Shown: piece after piece, positions 1-9,990 of the stretch
Position numbering within the stretch: the stretch's first letter is position 1
Layout: every line of letters starts with the position of its first letter
Assembly (NCBI GenBank): GCA_034687125.1
Contig: JAQGBZ010000663.1
Location: 1-21,778, forward strand
Origin: Neelides folsomi
Lineage: Eukaryota; Arthropoda; Collembola; Neelipleona; Neelidae
DNA length: 21,778 nucleotides
Direction: 5' to 3'
Program-made: the position numbers and the translations under genes
The notes under the pieces: model-generated
The model's database searches: none
Seen by the model: the letters and a program-made list of their open reading frames with translations, nothing else
Told to the model about the DNA's origin: nothing

Positions 1-795
1 ATTTAGACAATATAAATGCTGTTTGTAAAAAGATTTAACTAGAAATAAAATCTTTTATTATTGATTTAAAAAAGGACTATATATAAAACTCTCTTAGACA
101 CGTTGTATAAGTACATAAGTAATTTAATGGAGTAGAAAATTTATAAATATGTAAAAAGATTACTAGCAGACTGGATGAGTTTGGCTCCTAATTTAACTGG
201 GTGCATAAAATAAAAGTATATTCATTAAATGGAAGCATCTAAGGAGAATTTATTGCTCAAATTTAAAATAGTTGCTTCTTCTGTGAAGGAGTGCATACAT
301 GTATGAATTCCACCGAGAGTTTCACTAAAGAGGATGAGAAATTTGGTATGCATTAGAAAATGGGTCGAAGGAGGATCCCCTCTAATTGTCTTCACTTTCT
401 ATATCGTGTGAGGATGAGGGCCATTTTCATTCGCTGGTCTAAACGACTTTCCTCTCCATCACTCCACACGAGTTAAAATGGAAATTCAAATCCAGTTGTT
501 CAAACGAACCAATTCATCTCCCAATTTTCCAAACATTTTAAAGATTTCAGAGTTCCCTTTCAAGTATTCCATGGAGGTCACAGAGTTTCCTCTATTAATG
601 GATTTCCCCTTCCTGCTAAATTTGCATGTATCCTCTTAATGGCCCTGCTTCAAACTAAAATCGTAAGAGCAGGGATGGATGCACGAATCTGTACTTGTAC
701 TATTATGTATGTATATTAGTATACACACACTCGCATGGAGGACGTATGGACAGAAATACTAAGGATGAGAATATAACTACATGGTCGTAAAGGTC

Positions 796-811
796 AATCG
801 ATTAATCGATT
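796..811. repeat. 16-base perfect palindrome AATCGATTAATCGATT
   Basis: This sequence is both a tandem repeat of AATCGATT and a perfect inverted repeat. It carries two ATCGAT cores flanking a central ATTAAT. Such doubled sites can bind homeodomain or Cut-type dimers, but a binding role is inference. Confidence 0.6.
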
Positions 812-1286
812 CCCTTACCTCTCAAACTATGTGTTTTAATATACATAAGAGAGGATAGTTATTATTCTATATTGCATTGCTCAAACGAACATATCTTTCC
901 TATCCACATTCTCCCCATCAAGATTTCATTGCCAATTGTCATTCAACGCCGCCCTTCAGCTTTTGCTTTTCTGTGGGTGGCAATCGACGTGGCGTGAGGA
1001 GGATGATGGTGTATAAACTACCTTAATACCTCGGTTCTCCCAATACCTTCTTTTATGTAGTCCTAATAGGGGAAATTCCCCAATTTCAAGCACAATGAAT
1101 AAACTTGACCTAATGGCCCCAAAGTCGAACCTCGATAAATATAATACCTACGCAGTTCCGTGAACGATTATTCCATTATTTTGGAAAGTCAAAGTCATGA
1201 AAAATGGGCTCTTTTATTATTGACGAATATAATCACTGGGTGAGTGAGTGAAAATGAAGGGAAAGCGGAGCTAATTGCCACTCAAC

Positions 1287-1302
1287 TTCCCTCACGTTCA
1301 CA
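1287..1302. repeat. 16-base exact repeat, copy 1
   Basis: TTCCCTCACGTTCACA here is identical to 11542-11557, 10 kb away. The sequence is not simple, and both copies lie in otherwise unrelated non-coding DNA. Confidence 0.6.
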
Positions 1303-2194
1303 TTTTTCATTTTTACTCCATTTCGTCCATTATTAAAACATTGAAAAATGATTAGAGTTCAAAATGAAAGAGACAACTTGGCTTTTACATTACACTATTA
1401 CACACTTTTAATAATGCTTTTCCTCCTTTGGGAAACAATAGGATAGAAAAAGTAGAGATTGAGTTAAATTATAATTCATGAATAATATAATGCTCACTTT
1501 CTTGGAGTCGCCTCCATGACCTTTTAAGACGCCTTCCGTTCTTATAACTATGTATGTACAAATAGGTATACTATATTTACATATAATATACATAGTTGTA
1601 ATATATGATAAATGTCACACTAAGAATTTATTATTCGTCTTTAATGCATGAGTGTACTTAAAAGAGAAAGCCGAGAATATGGGGCTAAAATTATTTTGAA
1701 ATTATCATCCCACTCACAACGCGGACTCAATGCCTTTGTGGACAAACTCTCGAGTTTCTTTGTATGAGTGAAATTGAAAGAGATATTTATTCTCTTCGTT
1801 TGATATAAAGGAAAAGAGTTCAAAGGGAAAGAGAAAAGTGAATGAGAAAAGGAAGTGAGTTCATAATGGGAAACTCGTCTTCAAGAGTAAGAGAAACTTA
1901 AATTGACTAACCGATAAGATTTTTCTAGAACTTTAATTTTGTCCAAATACAAGTATTAACTTCTAATAGCTTTTATATATCTATCCACTATTTTCTTCCC
2001 CATTGATATATGGTATCTCAATTCAATTACTCAATCAGGTTTCCTTACATATCATGCTTAATGACTTTTTTGGTGAAGTCTTTCGGTTCCACATATCAAC
2101 TAACATTAATACTTTCAGATATTCACAAGGATAGTTAAAAGAACATAGTAGTTTACGCTATAAGAGTATACCTCTTGTTAGTCTTATACCTATC

Positions 2195-2215
2195 CTTATA
2201 TAATATCTATATAAG
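2195..2215. repeat. A+T-rich hairpin, 8-bp stem
   Basis: CTTATATA (2195-2202) pairs perfectly with TATATAAG (2208-2215) across a 5-base loop. Because it is all but pure A/T it may be chance. Confidence 0.45.
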
Positions 2216-2250
2216 AATATTATATGCTGACTCAATATGAAATGATATAG

Positions 2251-2264
2251 ATCTCATATGAGAT
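2251..2264. repeat. 14-base perfect palindrome ATCTCATATGAGAT
   Basis: This is a perfect inverted repeat with a central CATATG E-box-like core, 36 bases after the hairpin at 2195-2215. Confidence 0.5.
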
Positions 2265-2689
2265 GTTTTCAAGTAGAAACCTCTTGTAAGAACGATTTTT
2301 CCCGTGTTCTTTTTATTGTTCCCCTCATAATGGCCTCGTAAAACTCGATTGAGGGGCGATAGGAAAGAACACGATTCTACGCTAAAATGTTCAATTTGAC
2401 GAAGATCGAGAAAACACATTTAATACACATATGAAGATATGAATATGGGTTATATGTGTAAGCACGCAAAAACATTCATTTCACTTCCCAACGTGCGAAA
2501 CTTCTTTCTCTCTTGTCAAATAGGAAAGAGCAAAAAAGCAAAAGGACAGCGATGAAGAATAAAAACATGAAAATCGTTTTTCCGCACCCTCCTATAAAAA
2601 AACATCTAGGTTCGTCCTACATCATTTTCCCCCATTTAATGCTTTACCAATAACAGGAAAGAATTCTATTTTAACTCTAATAAGACTCC

Positions 2690-2830
2690 AAATGTAATTG
2701 AAATAAACAATTTAATTGCAATTATCGGGCATTTAGCAGCTCATGCAAAGAGCACGCGCTCTTAATTAACAAGCCTTTATATTCCTCGTGCTTTGAATAG
2801 TTCCGAATCCGCAGAATTTAATTAACTTAA
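2690..2830. promoter_or_regulatory. Candidate enhancer: cluster of homeodomain-type cores
   Basis: Within 140 bases lie TAATTGCAATTA (a perfect palindrome, 2713-2724), two TTAATTAA cores (2762-2769 and 2818-2825), an ATGCAAAG POU-like half-site (near 2744), and AAGAGC-ACGC-GCTCTT, a 6-bp-stem hairpin (2748-2763) containing CACGCG, a core used by Hairy/E(spl)-type repressors. The spacing sequence is less A+T-rich than its surroundings. Binding is inferred from motifs only. Confidence 0.3.
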
Positions 2831-4384
2831 CTTTGCATCTGATCAAATACATTGGCAAAGACAAAACTTAGAATTTGATTTTAATTTGACTAGTATTTGC
2901 AATTTGGGATGAAAATGGAAATGAGATTAAAGTTTATTTGGAGAAAAGCTAAAGAAAACATACAAATGTATAATATAAATAATTCATTAACAAATAAATA
3001 GTTCTTTTCTTAATTATGCATGTTACGCTCTTGTACTACACAAAACTGCGACTGAATTGTAAATATATTAAAAAGTTTATGATGATTTAATTTGCATTTG
3101 CGAGAGGAGGCTTTTTCATTTCTTACCTTGAATTTGAAATCTTATTAGTCTCCGGAGTCGAGATGTTTGCCAACCTTCCTTTCCTCGACATTATTATGTA
3201 TTTGCCTACTTTTCACTACAATATACTATACTTAATACGCTACCCTTTCCTTATTAATATTTATACGGGAAATTTCCCTCATAATTTCATAACAATTTGC
3301 GAAATGGAAGGCCAAATTCCTCGCTTAAATATACAACGTTGTTGAATAGCTTTTAGTTGGATGTCTATCTCTGTATTATTGAGGAAGGCCTGTAGTGTAT
3401 ATTTAAAGACTTAAATCATATTTATGAACACTCCTTTCCTTTTATCTCTCGAAATGGGTCGAGCTTCGTATTAAGATTTCTCCTTAGTTAAGTCCAAAGT
3501 GATCTTCATCATCTCTTTATTATACACGGGCCATTTGAGAGTCGCAGAATACATTGTATTTACCAACCATGTCATAAAATTGCATTAAATATAAAATTAT
3601 CTGAACAATTCCTTTTATTTCCCTTCCACTGATTGCATCGTTTCTCATCTCATTCCTTCAGAGTAACGGAGAAGATCTCGATAGGAAATGGAAATGAAAA
3701 ATGAGTTTATAAGCAACGTCAACGGTATCTGTTTGTATCTACACGTTGGACTTGGATATTTGTAAATGTTATTGAGTTGGAGATATATAGAGGCAAATGA
3801 GTTCACATAATGTTCATCATTCTCTTTGTTTATTTTCCATCCTCCTGTGCTTCATTCCTATGAATGTATACATTTCTACATATAACATCCATTTTTCGAT
3901 TGGGACAAATAAAAAGTTAGCTAAAATGTTGGTAGTTGGGAAAAGAGATAGAGAGAGATTGGAAGTTGAGAGCTGTCGTTCGTTTCGCTCTTTCCGCCTC
4001 ATTTACAAACCCCATTTCCTCTTCTCTTTCTATTATCTGACTCAGTTTCTCCTTTGCAATCCATTGTTAGATTCTAAATTAAAGGTATATTATGTATAAA
4101 TTCCTTATTTTGAAATTTTCCAATAGTTTTCTCCGCCTTAATTTAATTCACAAAATTTTGTTCCACGTTTAGAAAATTACTGTGTAAATTTGGTGCAGCT
4201 GGTTCCTTGATTGGATATTCACACAATCTCTGTGTATTTAATAACACAAAGACTGGAAGAGTCGATGATTTAATTTTGTGGATTGGGTTTGAAAAGTGTC
4301 GTTTGCGAGTCGATCTGTAAGTGTGGAAGAGAAAGCAAGGAGAGAATTCAAAATTACAAGTGTCTCTTTACATTCGACTAATCT
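2831..4384. other. Non-coding region, nothing recognised
   Basis: This is A+T-rich sequence. The longest open frame (about 100 codons, 3797-4099 plus) is Cys/Phe/Ser-rich with no motif and no flanking splice logic, so I treat it as chance. A CCGCCTT element occurs at 4133-4139 and a GA-rich run near 3945-3965. Confidence 0.5.
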
Positions 4385-4560
4385 CTTCCTAATTTAACTT
4401 TGTAATTAATTAGCGGTTCCAGAGTTAATTAAGGGAGATGAGGAGGAAGGTGAAGGAGAGAAATTGGGACGAAAACCAAAGGCGCTCTTTAATTTCCTCA
4501 CTGATTAGTTTCATCTAATGCTCCCGTGCTGCCATTCAACTAATTGACATTCTCTCAGGC
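4385..4560. promoter_or_regulatory. Candidate enhancer: homeodomain cores beside a purine block
   Basis: TAATTAATTA (4403-4412) and TTAATTAA (4425-4432) run directly into a purine-dominated stretch, about 4431-4472, of GA/GGA repeats. GATTAG, TAATGC and CTAATTGAC cores follow. Homeodomain cores next to GAGA-type tracts are a familiar layout in arthropod regulatory DNA; function here is inference. Confidence 0.27.
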
Positions 4561-5040
4561 ACTTTCACTCATACACTCCCGCATTAGTATTAATATCACT
4601 ACTTCCACTATAAAACTTTGCTAAATCAGACTAATGCTAATTTTTAATAATGATATAGAGAATAAGTGGCTCAATGTGTATTATAATTTAACTAATGTCC
4701 TTGTTATATGCTTAATTAAATATAAGTCTTTAAGTCATCGCAGTCATTTCGTCAAAAAGGAGGCAGAGAAGGAAATTACAAAAGTCTCTCTCGACTTGAC
4801 GTCTAGTGTGCTCTCGAGAGATTTCAAGGGGACCAACGATTAATTTTATCCCTCGTCGTCCTCTGCCTCATTAATCGCTTCTTTTTCACCACTTCCAGTC
4901 ACCCCGGAGTCTTCTCAATATTTATGAACTGTTCGTAATCTCAAGTTCCCTCTCACCCAATGTGTACTTAATTTTATGGATCACGCGGAAAAGACACAGA
5001 CGACGGAAATAGAACTGTTCGAATAAAACTGATCCGCTTA
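4561..5040. other. Non-coding region
   Basis: No gene seen. A perfect 10-base palindrome CTCTCGAGAG lies at 4811-4820 in a C/T-rich then G/A-rich setting. The open frame at 4634-4843 has no recognisable content. Confidence 0.45.
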
Positions 5041-5560
5041 GTTAAGAACGTGAACAATCGCTCCGGAGTGTCTTCTGGAGGAGTTCAACGTACAAACTTG
5101 GTATACAAGTTAGAGACGATCGATCCGTATTTTATAATCCTTGATCCTGGGAGTACTACGTTGAACTGGGAATATACGACAAGATCTCTTTTCCTTCCAC
5201 CACCTCACCCAAACATCTCACTTTCACGAACGACTGTCAGATGTTAAATGTGTTTTGGGGTGGTGCTGAGGGAATTTGGCAGCTTCGGTATTTGGTAAGT
5301 TTCATATAGAGGGAAAGGAGCTTTCACTCACAATCTTGGGAAGAATGCGTTCGAGAATCCTGACGGGTCGTGGTAGTAAAAGGGAGAGGATGAAACAGCG
5401 AGGAGTTGTGCGGACCAAAGCTCTTTGCCTTCTGCTCGACTCTTCCGAAATTCAGAGGGGAAAGCAACACGGGGAACGAGGAGGAACTCAAACCAGCTCC
5501 AGCACATACCTATCGTGGTACGGCGAGACTCCAAACTCTTATGTATAAAATGTATATCAT
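5041..5560. other. G+C-richer, stop-poor island with nested inverted repeats
   Basis: This stretch is visibly richer in G+C than its surroundings. From about 5276 to 5560 three overlapping frames (two plus, one minus) stay open for 90 or more codons, which is odd in A+T-rich DNA. None encodes anything I recognise. A perfect GTAAGT donor-like site is at 5295-5300. At 5082-5167 an 11-bp inverted repeat encloses a smaller hairpin. It could be a conserved non-coding element, a promoter/first exon of a non-coding RNA, or a decayed insertion. Confidence 0.4.
5082..5167. repeat. Nested inverted repeats (11-bp outer arms)
   Basis: AGTTCAACGTA (5082-5092) is the exact reverse complement of TACGTTGAACT (5157-5167), 64 bases apart. 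Inside, AACTTG (5095-5100) pairs with CAAGTT (5106-5111) across 5 bases. The sequence is not low-complexity, which makes the 11-bp match less likely to be trivial. Confidence 0.65.
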
Positions 5561-6229
5561 CTCTGCTCCCTGGGCCGTATAATATACCTTGTGCCAATGT
5601 GCACATAAGGGAATTGAGTATAGGCCTTAATAGATATCAGACAACGTGGACTTTCTCTATAGTTTTATGTTTTATCACAAACTCACACCACACGCTGGAA
5701 CATAGTATAGCTCTGAGCCATTTCAGGACCATATACGGCCACGTTGATACCATACGTTAATGTTCTGATATGGAGTGCATTTACTGTCTTTTCTCCACGT
5801 TTAGCCATACAAGTTTTATAAGAGTATTTGGCACGGCATTTGAAAGAACCAACCAACGAATCTCGAAAGAAATAAACTGACTGGAGCGAGTGCAAGAAAC
5901 TGAGAGACTTTTTCCCAGCAAGGATTTAATAAATATGTACTTACATTTATGTGTTTTGCAGAAGTGCTGGGAAATTTAAGTTCGGAGTAATATCTAAGTA
6001 TTTGGTATAAGAGATTTTTATGCACTCACCATTAAATACTTTTTCCATGATCCTCTCAATTCTCAGCCCATAATCAAATTTACATACATAGTGTGAAGAC
6101 TTTGAAGGTATAAAATAGTCATAATAAAATATTTTTATGGATTGTTTCATACTTTGTCGAATTTTGAAGTTGAAATCTCTTCAAAATAAGTTTCTGTGAC
6201 ACAAACATACAGTACACTGTACAGTATCA
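5561..6229. other. Non-coding region
   Basis: No gene recognised. Open frames on both strands lack motifs. TGTGCACA (around 5597) is an 8-base palindrome; otherwise nothing stands out. Confidence 0.45.
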
Positions 6230-6435
6230 TACATACTACATACTACTGATAGTATAAAAATAATTAGGAATTGAATTAATAATTGGGTGTTTACATTTGT
6301 GACTTGGTTAGGGTGCCTTTAATATTTTATGTCTGAGGTGAGTGAGTGAGTGAGGAACCATTCAGAATAGGTGTGGTATAGGTAGGAACATACTATACAA
6401 AGGTATTATGTATGTAATATACTATGTAGTATGTA
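6230..6435. repeat. 13-bp inverted repeat flanking a GAGT microsatellite
   Basis: TACATACTACATA (6230-6242) is the exact reverse complement of TATGTAGTATGTA (6423-6435). Between them lies a GTGAGTGAGTGAGTGAG run at about 6338-6354. The arms are of low complexity (TA/CA-rich), so this may be two simple repeats rather than one unit. Confidence 0.5.
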
Positions 6436-6930
6436 ATAGTACTTATAGTATATGGAATGTGTTAAGTGTATCTTTGAGATAATACCTTTTATAGAGCAAA
6501 AAGAGTAAGAGGGAAAATAAAGTAAACACAGGGGGATTTTGGTGTTGAAGTCACCATGTTGAGATGTTGAAAGGTGAAGAAGGGTCGTAAGATAAGCGTG
6601 ATGTTCCTTCTTTCTCCCAAGATCCTCCTTCGTCGTTTGTTTCTTCATCTCAGAGATTAACCCTTTGGATGAGGGAAACTTGGCAGGGGCGCTCCTTCAC
6701 CCTTCACCTCTTTTGAAGTGGGCTTTCGACATGGTGGATATCTCCAAAAATATTAATCCTATTTAATTAATTTCATAACTAATTCCCGACCGACATTCCT
6801 TGGATATTGGCTCTCAATTTGAAGCCGCAGGAAATTTATCATTGTCTTAATTTCGCTTACCTCTAAACCCAAATTTGGTTTACATTGCCTTCATGCTTCA
6901 AACTCAACTGAGATTGTGAATTGGGGGAAA
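6436..6930. other. Non-coding region with a G+C-richer patch
   Basis: No gene recognised. A G+C-richer patch lies around 6655-6735; no splice or RNA-gene features are seen. Confidence 0.45.
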
Positions 6931-6986
6931 ACAAAGTTTAACAAAGTTGACTCAAAGTTGACTTGGGGAGTCTGGGAAGTCTGGGA
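6931..6986. repeat. Two adjacent exact tandem duplications
   Basis: CAAAGTTGACT occurs twice in direct succession (6942-6952, 6953-6963), preceded by a partial ACAAAGTT copy at 6931. After five bases AGTCTGGGA is repeated twice (6969-6977, 6978-6986). These are recent-looking slippage duplications; CAAAG is also the core of TCF/HMG-box sites, so copy number might matter if the site is used. Confidence 0.75.
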
Positions 6987-9900
6987 ATTCAAAATCAGTT
7001 ATAAAGTTCTGTTTCACTTTCAAATAAGTTTATTTTAGAAGGATCATGGCATATATCATACGCATATAAATATAAGTATTTGTTTGAGTAATGGAATGAA
7101 AGGACCAAAAGAGAACTGATATAGGAGGATGTATTATACAGGAGGAGAGTTCATTCTAATTCTATCCCTGTCGGGTCTGTCAGTTTGTCAGGAAATTTGA
7201 TTTGTGTGTCAGATGTCTCAGAGATAATTCTCTTGAGTCCGAGTTGTTACTTCTCTCATCCACATTCACCACACCACACACGTTTGAGTGGGTCAATTAG
7301 TCTCAGCTGTCCGTCCTCGCACGGTCGACATGAAATGGAAGATTCTCTATTAGGAAAGTCTCCTTTTGTTGTTTTAACTTTTTCCACAAATTTCTCTTCA
7401 TCCGCTCTCTCTGTATGAATCTAACCAGCTCTACTGGAATGAAGCCAAAAAAAGAACTAGGATTTTTCTTTGCACTCTCCCGCGACCAACTTCTAACATC
7501 GGAGGAACCAAAGAGGTGAAGGTAGAACGAGGAGAGAGAAAACAGAAGAGTCTGAAATCCAGGAGTAGGTAAAGTTTAGTTCCCAAGTCTCAAGAGACGC
7601 TTTACGCCTCCCACCAAACTCAGGAATACTCAGAGAGGAACCATTCAGCTGAAACAATGAGGATATATGAAGAGAAAGTATCATATAGAAATACGGTCTA
7701 TAAATATAACTTGTGTTAAACAATACATCACTTTCTTATATAGTCATATAAATACACGTATTGCTCTCTCGAACAAAGAATTCTTTTGTGTAGGGTAAAG
7801 TAGAGGAACGTGTGAGCTCAATTCATTCTGATCCCTCGTATGAATTCCTCTTAACTTTTTAACTCTCTTTTACTATTTTCAATAGAGGTAATAAGTTTAG
7901 AAGTTCACTTTGCTCAACTCGTTCAATCAAACGATGAGGAGTTTGCCATTTGCCCATTTCTCCATTTGTTTTGATGACTCTATTAACCATTAACCCTCAG
8001 AATTAAAACTCACAGCGGCAATCGAAGTCTAAACTTTTTTAATTTTCTCCTTTGACGTTTAGATTCATTTTTAAAATACTTTTTAAGAGAATATTCAATT
8101 GTAAAAACTTTTAGAATTCGTAATTGTATGTATATTCATAAATGAAAATAATAAATAATATTCATTAGGTATATGGTATTTACCATACAAAATGTAGTAG
8201 AGATTTATACGCACTAAAAATTACTCACTCTCACTCTTTTTACTGTTATATGCCATATGAGTTGGAAAGATGGAAAGATCTAAAAAATAAAACGTAGTAA
8301 ATTAAAGAGCTCGAGTAGCAAAACACTATTGAAGATTCTTATTTTAAATATTCACATTGGAAATACTAGAAAACACTTACAAATGTTAAAAAAGCCAATA
8401 TTTCATCTTTCTTTTATAAAAAGAAAAGTTACTCTGCTTCTGACAGTTCGAGAGCCAAACTTGCTTTCACCATTCCTTTCTCTGCGTTTCTCTTCTCCCC
8501 CACATCTTTTTGCCATTTTCCAAAGCTTTAAAAGATTTTTATACTTCTTCATATTGGTTGTGTCACTTGCACATGTGAATGGTCATCAAATGGGCTGAAA
8601 TTGGTATATCTGTATGCAAATCGAAATGCCTAAATCTACCATGTGTAATTTATATCGGAAATAAGGTATACTACACATTTTTAATTTAATTTATTTTAAC
8701 TCAAACGCCTTCTGGATTTGATAGAAATTTGACAGATTTCCACATGTGCATTGATTTTGCCATGTACCTAATATAAATATATCCACAATATTAAAATATT
8801 GATGCTGCTGGTGAATATATGCTGATTCAGACAGATTTACTATTTACGGATTATTGGTTAAATGGAATTTTAATTATTACAGGAAGGTATTCCCAGAAGT
8901 TATTCCCTTCTCTTTCTGTACTACGAACATAAATACTCGTACATAATTATTTCCTCAAAACAAAGTAAACAGAAGACTGGAGAAAATGTATTTACTTATT
9001 TGTGCAGGAAATATTCAACTAATATGAAACTTTGAACATGCAAAATATTCAGGAATCCGGGATGTTTGGTTTATTTAAATATTTATTTTGGAACTGAATA
9101 ATACTTGTAATTATATTCATTTCAATTTGAGTTAGCTTCATTTTAATATTTTATTTGGCTTTCATTCTTAATAACAATGACTGTATATTTTATAACACAT
9201 AAATTCTATATAATACGTAATAAGTAATAAGCATGAATATTAGTATAAATTAGCTTATTAGGAAATGTTGCTGCAGAAAAACCGCATATTTACTTTATTA
9301 CGTATTACTGATACTACGAAGAATTTGTATCTTTAGAATTCTCTATTCCAAAATTCCAGAATTCATTTCATTTTTCGTCGCATAATATAATAACTACTGG
9401 GGTTTGCTCGACAGCTATGCGTTTTCCCATACATTCTCATTTTCATTTAAATTCCACAACCAATTTTTCAGTTCTGTAAGATTAAAAAGGATTCAGTTTG
9501 GACATTTTGACAAGCAAAATTCATTTGTTCAGAAATCCATAAGCCCTTACAAAAAGTAAGAAACAAGTCAAGTGTTTTTGTCTCTTATATTACGTCGTAA
9601 GAAGAAAATTCGTTTTTTGTCCCCTAAAGAATACTCATGGTTGTCTCTCGCTACATTGTCCTTTATTAACTCATTTTCTCTGCCCAAATAACAATTCTTA
9701 GGGAGAAGCACGACAGTCACATATCAAACTGACAGAATTACTTATGAATTTATGCAATTGTGCATTAAGTATTGTCGCATGTACATTTCTAATTTTTCTG
9801 AATTCGACTAGTTATAATACATAGATGCTTAATGTAACTTTACATCAAAAATAATAATTAGATAAAGTATATTCCTCTAGGATCTTACTGGTAGTTAATA
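6987..9900. other. Non-coding region, about 2.9 kb
   Basis: No gene recognised on either strand. A G+C-richer patch is at about 7150-7330, an 8-base tandem TGGAAAGA x2 at 8263-8278, and a perfect octamer ATGCAAAT at 8614-8621. From about 8650 to 9870 it is strongly A+T-rich and featureless. GAGGAACCATTCAG at 7635-7648 repeats the 14 bases at 6352-6365. Confidence 0.5.
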
Positions 9901-9908
9901 CAACCTAC

Positions 9909-9990
9909 TACCTACATAATGTACATATAGGTATTTACATAATACACATGCATTATAGGATAGGTACTATGTGAATATGTACGCTACCTA
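9909..9990. repeat. Four TACCTA/TAGGTA hexamers in mirrored order
   Basis: TACCTA at 9909-9914, TAGGTA at 9928-9933 and 9961-9966, and TACCTA at 9985-9990 make two opposed pairs in 82 bases. Surrounding sequence is TA/CA-rich. Could be a decayed inverted repeat or chance. Confidence 0.4.

Larger units (their letters stand above)
1..2689. other. Non-coding A+T-rich region with G+C-richer patches
   Basis: No open frame here resembles a protein and no RNA gene is recognisable. There are modest G+C-richer patches around 360-480 and 940-1010. Perfect short palindromes occur at 294-305 (CATACATGTATG), 796-811 and 2251-2264, and an 8-bp-stem hairpin at 2195-2215. A GTGAGTGAGTGA tetranucleotide run lies near 1240. 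Confidence 0.5.

Noticed and set aside
3797..4099. 100-codon plus-strand open frame
   Set aside because: Composition is Phe/Cys/Ser/Leu-rich with no motif, an overlapping minus-strand frame is also open, and there is no splice or start context that favours it.
5328..5606. 92-codon minus-strand open frame in the G+C-rich island
   Set aside because: Two plus-strand frames are open over the same bases, so openness reflects composition. No recognisable protein features.
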